NCBI GenBank assembly: GCA_002753505.1
Contig: PEAG01000032.1
Coordinates: forward strand, 1-38,237
Direction of reading: 5' to 3'
From: Magnetococcales bacterium HCHbin5
GTDB lineage: Bacteria; Pseudomonadota; Magnetococcia; Magnetococcales; Magnetaquicoccaceae
Length of the DNA stretch: 38,237 bases
The notes below the pieces were generated by a model. The model ran no database searches. It was not told the DNA's origin and saw only the letters and a list, made by a program, of their open reading frames with translations. Shown here piece by piece: positions 32,315 to 38,237 of the stretch. The position numbers and the translations under genes are program-made. The number at the start of each line of letters is the position of its first letter. Within the stretch, counting starts at the first letter, position 1.

Positions 32315-34747
32315 ATGAATTTTAATAATAACATCCTTGCCGTTCAACCAGGCTTTCCGGCGATTGCACCCGCTCCGATCATCGCGAGGCGGTCGCGTCT
32401 GCTTTCGGCATTGAGCGTGTTGCTCTCTTGCGCCCTGCTCCCGACCGTCGTGGAGGCCGAGGGGGAGGGCATCTGGCCCTTTCCATTGAACGCCCCCACC
32501 GATTCACAACCCGAGCACAACCCGGATGCACTGCAGGCAGGCAAAAAAACACCGGTCGATATCGATGCCGATACACTGGACCTGGACCAGGAAAACCGGA
32601 CCGTGACCGCTCAGGGAAATGTCCATATTGTCCAAACCGGCCTGCTGGAGTTGCGGGCCGACCAGGCCCAGTACCAGGCCGATACCAAACAGATAGAGGC
32701 CTCCGGCCACATTCGCATGGCCCGCCGGGGAGACCTGTTCAGCAGTGAACGGGTCATTTTTAACCTGGAAAAACAGCAAGGCTCGCTGGAAAAAGTGGCT
32801 GTCAATCTGCGCGGTCCCGGCGGTCGGGCCACCGCTGCCCATGTTGACTTCAAGCGGGAAGCAGCAGAATCCGGCCCGGACGACAAACCCCGGACGGACA
32901 CGGAAAGGGACTTTTTTTTCCTGAAGGATGCCTCCTTTACCAATTGCGAATGCGATCCCCCTCCCTGGCATCTGACCTCCAAAGAGGTGGAAATAGACCG
33001 GGCCAAAAATCGCATCACCGCCAAAAATGTGCGGCTCTACGCAGGGAATGTGCCGGTCTTTGCCTTTCCCTGGTGGCGGCAACCCCTGTTGCCAAAACGG
33101 GAAAGCGGTCTGTTGCCCCCCTCGTTCCGGGTCGGTGGCAACGGCTTTGAGATGGAACTGCCCTATTACTGGAACATTGCGGCCAACCGGGATGCCACGG
33201 TGGCCCTGCGCTCCATCTCCCGCCGAGGTCTGATGACCAATGCCCAGTACCGCTATCTGGACCAGAACTATAAAGGACGCCTGGAAGCCAATGGCCTCTA
33301 CGACACGGTCGAAGAGGCCTATCGGGGTATTGCCTTGCTGGATCACGAACAAAAGCTGGAGCAGTGGAAATTGCGTGCCCACCTGGAAGGGAGTCGGACA
33401 CGCAATTTTATTAACGACTTTGAGCAAAAACTGGTCGATCCTCACAGTCGGCGCATGGAGTCCACGGTGACTGTGGATCGGTTCTGGGCCCGGGATCATG
33501 GCTACTCCAGCATCCAGTCCGGCGTACGCTGGTACCAGGATCTGGAACAACCCAATGATGACAACACGGTACAGAACCTGCCCTTTGCCATCGTGAGCGA
33601 CCATCGTCTGCTCCGCAGCAATCCCCTGTCGGGAAAAGAGCTGGACCCGACACTGGGACGCTGGCGTCTGAGCAGCGAAGCGCGAATGGACAACTTTTAC
33701 CAGTTGGCCAAGGATTCGGCACAACGGTTTGACTTGGCCCCCGTTCTCCACTTTGAAAAACCGGTCTATGTAGGCAATGTCAGCACCACTGTGGGGGTCC
33801 GGGAGACCGCTTATCTCCTCAATGGCGATCCCAACCAAACAGGGCAGGATCGGGACAGTACCCTCCACCGGGAGTCGGCCCTGGTCGCGTTGCGCCTCAA
33901 CAGCACCCTGAGCAAACAGTACGGCAGCTCCTACCTGCACACCCTGGAGCCTTCCGTCCAATATGTGATGAACACGGCGGGCGACCAGAGCAAATTGCCC
34001 AATTATGATGCCAGTTTGCGTAATTTTACCATTACCGATCTGTTTGCCCATAATCTCTATTCGGGCATCGACCGCATCAGCGATGCCCAATGGGTTGGCT
34101 ATGGCTTGACCTCGCGCCTGCTGAACCATGCCGACGGCAATGCCATCTGGGAAAGCGGTGTGTTGACCATTGGCCAGCGTTGGGCCCCCAGCAACAGTCG
34201 GACCTACCAAAATGACAAGGCATTTTCTGCGCTGGCCTCCAACCTGGAGGTCAAGCTCTCTGACCGGTTCTCGGCTACCGCCATGATGGGGTATGATCCC
34301 TACCAGGAAAATGTGGAATATTCGGATCTGATCTTTTCCATCAAACTGCCGGACAAGGGCCAACGAGAAAGCAAACAGGGCACCAAAACAGGTTGGATCC
34401 AGTTGGGACACCATTTCAACGACCCCGATTCCCAAGCCAATCCCGCCCGGGTGACGCTTCCAGGTCTGCTCACCAGCCCGAAGGAAAACAGTCGGGAGAG
34501 GGTGGAAGATCTCTCTTTGGGGGCGTCGGTACGCCTGTCCGACAACTGGATCTGGAATCAAAAGACCGACTACTCGCTGGAGTCCAGCGGCCTGAAAAGT
34601 TGGGGTACCGGGTTGGTTTATGAACATGACTGCTGGAGTTTAAATTTGACGGGTGGCCGCAATCTGGCCACCTCAACCAATCAACAAGGCGGAACGTTTA
34701 TCGGGCTCTTTATAAATCTGCAAGGATTGGGTGGAGTGGGCATTTGA
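32315..34747 (+). CDS. lptD: LPS-assembly outer-membrane protein LptD
   Basis: LptD, with LptE, inserts lipopolysaccharide into the outer leaflet of the outer membrane. The 810-residue protein has a signal peptide ([20 protein letters not shown]), an OstA/LptA-like periplasmic domain ([19 protein letters not shown], about 85-220) and a long beta-barrel domain to the C-terminus. Two cysteines (Cys211 and Cys213 in TNCECD) and Cys773 (EHDCWSL) correspond to the pairs that form the family's interdomain disulfides, with one fewer C-terminal Cys than the E. coli CC pair. ATG 32315 is the only start that gives a signal peptide, although the Shine-Dalgarno is weak. About 190 bases upstream (32125-32314) are gene-free. 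The stop overlaps the surA-like start. Confidence 0.92.
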   Translation: MNFNNNILAVQPGFPAIAPAPIIARRSRLLSALSVLLSCALLPTVVEAEGEGIWPFPLNAPTDSQPEHNPDALQAGKKTPVDIDADTLDLDQENRTVTAQGNVHIVQTGLLELRADQAQYQADTKQIEASGHIRMARRGDLFSSERVIFNLEKQQGSLEKVAVNLRGPGGRATAAHVDFKREAAESGPDDKPRTDTERDFFFLKDASFTNCECDPPPWHLTSKEVEIDRAKNRITAKNVRLYAGNVPVFAFPWWRQPLLPKRESGLLPPSFRVGGNGFEMELPYYWNIAANRDATVALRSISRRGLMTNAQYRYLDQNYKGRLEANGLYDTVEEAYRGIALLDHEQKLEQWKLRAHLEGSRTRNFINDFEQKLVDPHSRRMESTVTVDRFWARDHGYSSIQSGVRWYQDLEQPNDDNTVQNLPFAIVSDHRLLRSNPLSGKELDPTLGRWRLSSEARMDNFYQLAKDSAQRFDLAPVLHFEKPVYVGNVSTTVGVRETAYLLNGDPNQTGQDRDSTLHRESALVALRLNSTLSKQYGSSYLHTLEPSVQYVMNTAGDQSKLPNYDASLRNFTITDLFAHNLYSGIDRISDAQWVGYGLTSRLLNHADGNAIWESGVLTIGQRWAPSNSRTYQNDKAFSALASNLEVKLSDRFSATAMMGYDPYQENVEYSDLIFSIKLPDKGQRESKQGTKTGWIQLGHHFNDPDSQANPARVTLPGLLTSPKENSRERVEDLSLGASVRLSDNWIWNQKTDYSLESSGLKSWGTGLVYEHDCWSLNLTGGRNLATSTNQQGGTFIGLFINLQGLGGVGI

Positions 34748-36063
34748 ACATTTTTCTCGTGATTTTTTTTCTGCTGTTGCCATCGGCACTCCATGCCCAG
34801 GCACTGGATCGCATTGTGGCCGTTGTCGAGGTACAGGATACCGTAAACAAAGCGGTAAAACCCAGCATCATCACCCAGTCAGAGGTGGAAGAGCTCTCCA
34901 GGCCGCTGTTGCTCAAGTTGCGTCAATCGGGAGAGCGGGTCGATTCGGAAAAAATCTGGGCCCACAGCCTGGATGAGTTGATTTTGCGGGCCTTGCGGCT
35001 GCAAAAAGCCGGTCAGTTGGGGATTGAGGTCGACGAAAAGGATCTGGATGCCGTCATCAGTCAGGTCGAAAGAGAAAATCAGCTACCCATGGGCGCGCTC
35101 CCCAAAGCCTTGGCCAGCCAGGGCATCCGGTTGGAGCAGTACAAGCTGGAGCTGAAAGATAAATTGTTGCAAAGCCGTTTGATCAACCGGGTCATTCGAC
35201 CCTTGATCACGGTCAGTGAAGAGGAGTTGAAAGATCTGTACGCCACCATCCAGCAAAAGTCCTCCCATGAAGAGATTCATCTGGGCCAGATTTTGCTGCA
35301 GGCAGACAGCAACACCCCATCCTCCCAGTTGGAAAGTATTCGCCAACAAGCGGAAACGTTGGTCAGCAAGCTGCGTGAAGGGCAGTCCATGGCGACGCTG
35401 GCTGGAGAATATTCCAATGATGCCAGTGGGTTGTCCGGTGGGGATATGGGCTGGTTCAAACGGGGGGAGTTGATACCGGAGTTGGAAAAGGCCGTATTTG
35501 ACCTGGGGACGGGCTCGGTAGTCGGTCCGTTACGTTCCGCCCAGGGGTTTCATATTTTCAAGGTGTTGGAAAAACGGACCAAACAACGTCAGGCACCGGG
35601 GAAATCCAAGGTCAGGGCGCGGCATATTTTGATCAAGGTACCACAAGAGGCCAGCGAGGCCGACAGTACGGCAGCCAGAGAACAGCTCAAATCCATTCTT
35701 CAGACTTTGGCCAAAACGGACAAGAGCCAGCAGGGCAAGCGGTTTGCCGAATTGGCCAAACAATATTCCCAGGACGGCTCTGCCAAGGATGGGGGTGATC
35801 TGGGTTGGTTTGGGGAAGGGGTGATGGTGCCAGCCTTTGAAGAGGCTGCCTTTGGCCTCGGTATTGGTGAGATCAGCGCACCCGTCAGGACGCCGTTTGG
35901 TTGGCATCTGATCCGGGTGGAGGAAAAACAGTTTCTGGATCCCAACTCGCTGGAGGGACAACGCAAAGAGTTGACGGAACGGGTTCAGGAGGCAAAGACC
36001 CGGGCCCGTTACAAGCAGTGGTTGCGGGAACTGCGCCAACGCTCCTTTGTCGAGTTGCGCTGA
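34744..36063 (+). CDS. surA: SurA-like periplasmic peptidyl-prolyl isomerase
   Basis: The 439-residue protein starts at TTG 34744, overlapping the lptD stop in TTGA. It has a signal peptide ([14 protein letters not shown]), a SurA N-terminal helical domain (about 21-165) and two parvulin domains: about 177-275 ([30 protein letters not shown]) and about 288-395 ([34 protein letters not shown]). SurA escorts outer-membrane proteins such as LptD to the BAM complex, so coupling to lptD makes functional sense. The second parvulin domain carries the fuller set of active-site-type residues. The unusual start codon is supported by the signal peptide and the overlap. Confidence 0.93.
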   Translation: MNIFLVIFFLLLPSALHAQALDRIVAVVEVQDTVNKAVKPSIITQSEVEELSRPLLLKLRQSGERVDSEKIWAHSLDELILRALRLQKAGQLGIEVDEKDLDAVISQVERENQLPMGALPKALASQGIRLEQYKLELKDKLLQSRLINRVIRPLITVSEEELKDLYATIQQKSSHEEIHLGQILLQADSNTPSSQLESIRQQAETLVSKLREGQSMATLAGEYSNDASGLSGGDMGWFKRGELIPELEKAVFDLGTGSVVGPLRSAQGFHIFKVLEKRTKQRQAPGKSKVRARHILIKVPQEASEADSTAAREQLKSILQTLAKTDKSQQGKRFAELAKQYSQDGSAKDGGDLGWFGEGVMVPAFEEAAFGLGIGEISAPVRTPFGWHLIRVEEKQFLDPNSLEGQRKELTERVQEAKTRARYKQWLRELRQRSFVELR

Positions 36064-36066
36064 AAG

Positions 36067-37080
36067 ATGCCACAGATGATTGCTGTCACCATGGGTGATC
36101 CGGCCGGGATAGGGCCGGAAGTCACCCTCAAGGGGTTTGTCGGCGGACCGCGGCGTCTCCATATTGGCGACCCGGAGGTCTATTACCAGACTGCGGCCCA
36201 GTTGGGGCTGAAGATTGACTTCCAGGTGGTGGACTCCCCGGAAGCGGCGTTGGGGTTGTCTCCTCGCCAGTTTGCCATTCTTCCCACGGAACAGAAAGCG
36301 GCCCTGTTTGCCGATGCACCCCAGGGGCAGCCCTGCACCGCCCACGCAGCCGCCACGGTGGAGAGCATTGTCACCGCCTGCCGCCTGGCCATGGAAAAGC
36401 GGGTGCTGGCTGTTGTTACCCCACCCGTCAACAAGGCGGTCCTGCACGAGGCCGGCTTTGATTTTCCCGGCCATACCGAGTTGCTGGCCCGCTGTACCGA
36501 AACCTCGTATCCGGTCATGATGTTGACAGGAGAGGGGCTGCGGGTTGTTCCGGTAACCATCCACCAATCCATCCGCTCGGTTCCCGGCACGTTGACCGCT
36601 GAGCTGCTGCGCCGCACCATCCAGATCACCCATGCGGCATTGTGCCAGGATTTTGCCCTGCCCAGCCCCAGGATTGTCGTCACCGGTCTCAACCCTCATG
36701 CGGGTGAGGAGGGAAATTTTGGCCAGGAGGAGTTGGACATCATCAGCCCCGTCTGCCGGGAGTTGGCACAGTGCTGGCCAGGGGTTGTACGTGGACCGGT
36801 GGCGGCGGACAGCCTGTTCCATGCGGAGGCCCGCCGCAGCTACGACGTCGCCATCTGCATGTACCACGATCAGGCCCTCATACCGCTCAAAATGTTGGCC
36901 TTTGGTCGTGCGGTCAATATCACCCTGGGTTTGCCGATTGTCCGCACCAGCGTGGACCATGGCACCGCCTATCCCATCGCCGGTCTGGGCATTGCCGACC
37001 CCCACTCCTTTACGCGGGCGGTTGTCATGGCGGTCGAACTGGCTGAAAATCGTCGCCGCGCAGCCGACACGGTGGCATGA
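36067..37080 (+). CDS. pdxA: 4-hydroxythreonine-4-phosphate dehydrogenase
   Basis: PdxA oxidises 4-phosphohydroxy-threonine on the way to pyridoxal phosphate, using NAD(P) and a divalent metal. The 337-residue protein has MGDPAGIGPEV at the start, TPPVNKAVL, GHTELLA (metal-ligand His136), TIHQSIRSVP, GLNPHAGEEG and YHDQALIPLKML with a third metal histidine. It ends with the characteristic RTSVDHGTAYPIAG. The ATG is three bases after the surA-like stop, and its own stop overlaps the next start (ATGA). Confidence 0.97.
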   Translation: MPQMIAVTMGDPAGIGPEVTLKGFVGGPRRLHIGDPEVYYQTAAQLGLKIDFQVVDSPEAALGLSPRQFAILPTEQKAALFADAPQGQPCTAHAAATVESIVTACRLAMEKRVLAVVTPPVNKAVLHEAGFDFPGHTELLARCTETSYPVMMLTGEGLRVVPVTIHQSIRSVPGTLTAELLRRTIQITHAALCQDFALPSPRIVVTGLNPHAGEEGNFGQEELDIISPVCRELAQCWPGVVRGPVAADSLFHAEARRSYDVAICMYHDQALIPLKMLAFGRAVNITLGLPIVRTSVDHGTAYPIAGLGIADPHSFTRAVVMAVELAENRRRAADTVA

Positions 37081-37844
37081 CCGACTTGGATGATCATTTC
37101 CCCATGACCACTGTTGCGGCCGATCAGCCCACCCATGGGAATGATCGTTTTTGGCTGCTGCACGGGCTGTTGCCAGGGCTGATATTTCTGGCTGGTCTGC
37201 TGTGCTACCACCTGTACAACTGGGACTTTGTGATCCAGGATCTCTTTTTTGATCCTGCGATCGGGCGTTGGCGACATGGAGAGGCCTGGTGGGCCAATCA
37301 ACTGCTCCACGATGGCGGACGGGGGGTGATCAAACTGACGGCCCTCATGGCCGGCATCGCCTGGGCCCTCTCCTTTGCCGGCAAAAGATGGCGGTCCTGG
37401 CGGCGACCGGCTGCCTATGTATTGCTGGCCATTGGTCTCTGCACCGCGGTGGTCGCCTTGGGTCAACTGGTCAGCCCCCTGCCCTGCCCGTACAATCTGG
37501 CACAGTATGATGGAGATCTGGCGCACCTCTCCACCTGGGAAAGTTTTTTTTCCACGCAACGGTTTGGCCATTGCTTTCCCGGCAAACACGCTTCGGGGGG
37601 TTTTTCGCTCTTTTTGCTCTATTACCTGCTCCGTGACCGCCACCTGGGGTTGGCCCTGGTGGGGTTGATGGTGGGTGTGCTGGCGGGCAGCCTGTTCAGC
37701 TTTGCCCAAATGGCCAGAGGGGCCCATTTTTTTTCCCATAACTGGTGGTCCATGGGTATTGACTGGGGTGTGATTACCCTGCTCTATGCCATTCCGTTCC
37801 AGCGACGGATCACAATGGACACCGGGCAACCACAAGCCATTTGA
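37077..37844 (+). CDS. PAP2-family membrane phosphatase
   Basis: The 255-residue protein has about five to six TM helices. The PAP2 signature is visible as CFPGKHASGGF (Lys170, His171, catalytic-type His), followed by ARGAHFFSHNWWSMGIDW, which carries the Arg, the second His and the Asp of the active-site triad region. Such enzymes dephosphorylate lipid phosphates in the membrane: phosphatidate, undecaprenyl pyrophosphate or lipid A. Its start overlaps the pdxA stop in ATGA, and the operon begins with lptD, so a role in lipid A or LPS modification (LpxE/LpxF-like) is attractive but inferred. The first 20-25 residues are hydrophilic, so the N-terminus is probably cytoplasmic. Confidence 0.82.
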   Translation: MTDLDDHFPMTTVAADQPTHGNDRFWLLHGLLPGLIFLAGLLCYHLYNWDFVIQDLFFDPAIGRWRHGEAWWANQLLHDGGRGVIKLTALMAGIAWALSFAGKRWRSWRRPAAYVLLAIGLCTAVVALGQLVSPLPCPYNLAQYDGDLAHLSTWESFFSTQRFGHCFPGKHASGGFSLFLLYYLLRDRHLGLALVGLMVGVLAGSLFSFAQMARGAHFFSHNWWSMGIDWGVITLLYAIPFQRRITMDTGQPQAI

Positions 37845-37905
37845 CACCTGTCATCCGACCCGTTCGGAAGATACCTTACCATTTCAACACGATGGATCAA
37901 CCACG

Positions 37906-38237
37906 ATGACTGAACCCTCCGAAACCCTGGACCCGAAACGATTGGAATCATTGCCCCCGCTATCCCTGGCAGAGGCGGCCTGGATGGCAGGCATTACCCC
38001 GGATGCCTTTGAACGGTTCCTGGAGGCCACCAACCTGGGCCACCTGCGCACCCTGCCCATCACGGAGCTGGTCCGCGCCGGTTTTACCCTGCTGGGACAA
38101 CGGGAGGCCCAATTGGCCATGTTCCGTTTGCAACTGTCGGCCGCCCTGCAGCGGGAAAAAGAGTTGGCTGAAGCACTCCACTCCAAACTTACCCTCGGTG
38201 CCCCGCAGGTGACCGCACCCCAGGCCCCCCCCCCTTT
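37906..38237 (+). CDS. Helical protein with possible HTH start (3' partial)
   Basis: From ATG 37906 the frame is open to the window edge (110 codons). The first 60 residues contain a short helix-turn-helix-like pattern (LAEAAWMAGITPDAFERFL), loosely like a MerR or excisionase fold, followed by a charged, Leu-rich helix (LGQREAQLAMFRLQLSAAL) that could be a coiled coil, then a Pro-rich stretch at the edge. No Shine-Dalgarno is clear. It lies 61 bases after the PAP2 stop. The family is not recognised. Confidence 0.55.
   Translation, partial: MTEPSETLDPKRLESLPPLSLAEAAWMAGITPDAFERFLEATNLGHLRTLPITELVRAGFTLLGQREAQLAMFRLQLSAALQREKELAEALHSKLTLGAPQVTAPQAPPP

Noticed and set aside
32504-34627. Antisense open frame of about 700 codons opposite lptD
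   Set aside because: It is a shadow of lptD. The + strand encodes a complete LptD with signal peptide and conserved cysteines.
35530-37005. Antisense open frame of about 490 codons opposite surA and pdxA
   Set aside because: It spans two clearly recognised + strand genes and has no recognisable domain.

Overview
The window comes from a GC-rich Gram-negative bacterium. It carries outer-membrane and LPS assembly genes (LptD, a SurA-like chaperone, a LolC/E permease, a TolA-like protein, MltA), Tat-exported redox proteins and c-di-GMP signalling proteins. The gene content suggests a respiratory Pseudomonadota, possibly an alphaproteobacterium-like or Magnetococcia-type lineage. That assignment is an impression, because no marker gene here fixes it.

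Layout. 1-6.6 kb is all on +: the 3' end of a TolA/TonB-like gene with a long Pro-Glu-Lys repeat, a GlcF-like iron-sulfur protein, a Tim44-domain protein, the lipoprotein transglycosylase MltA, a PEGA/coiled-coil/SPOR-like envelope protein and a small CXXC-rich protein. The last of these is translationally coupled to a 1,084-residue PAS-PAS-GGDEF-EAL protein (6.6-9.8 kb). From 10.06 to 20.9 kb there is a compact + strand respiratory cluster: diheme cytochrome c, NapA-like molybdoenzyme, NapG, NapH, a second NapG-like protein, a FixH/CopC-like periplasmic protein, a long second NapH-like protein, a NapF-like ferredoxin and an exported thioredoxin-fold DUF255 protein. The inferred electron path is quinol to NapH/NapG-type polyferredoxins, then the periplasmic cytochrome, then the molybdoenzyme. 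The doubled NapG/NapH module and its accessory proteins are not those of the classical nap operon, and no napB, napC or napD is present. This is the best candidate here for an undescribed system.

21.3-29 kb is more mosaic. It holds an HD-GYP phosphodiesterase, an AT-rich polytopic membrane protein of unknown family on -, a LolC/E-type permease on - without an adjacent LolD, a TM-anchored protein of unknown function, a lone type IV prepilin-like protein, and DciA on -. Palindromic REP-like repeats are scattered among these genes. The most striking block is a mirrored array at 27.66-28.57 kb: three 92-bp units, then two inverted hairpin modules, then three 110-bp units in the opposite orientation. 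Paired base changes keep the hairpins intact.

29.1-38.2 kb is + strand housekeeping: a polytopic membrane protein, RsmA, a DUF2157-like membrane protein, then LptD, SurA-like, PdxA and PAP2 phosphatase in a tightly overlapping operon. The window ends in the 5' part of a gene encoding a helical protein. I found no tRNA, rRNA, CRISPR array or transposase gene.
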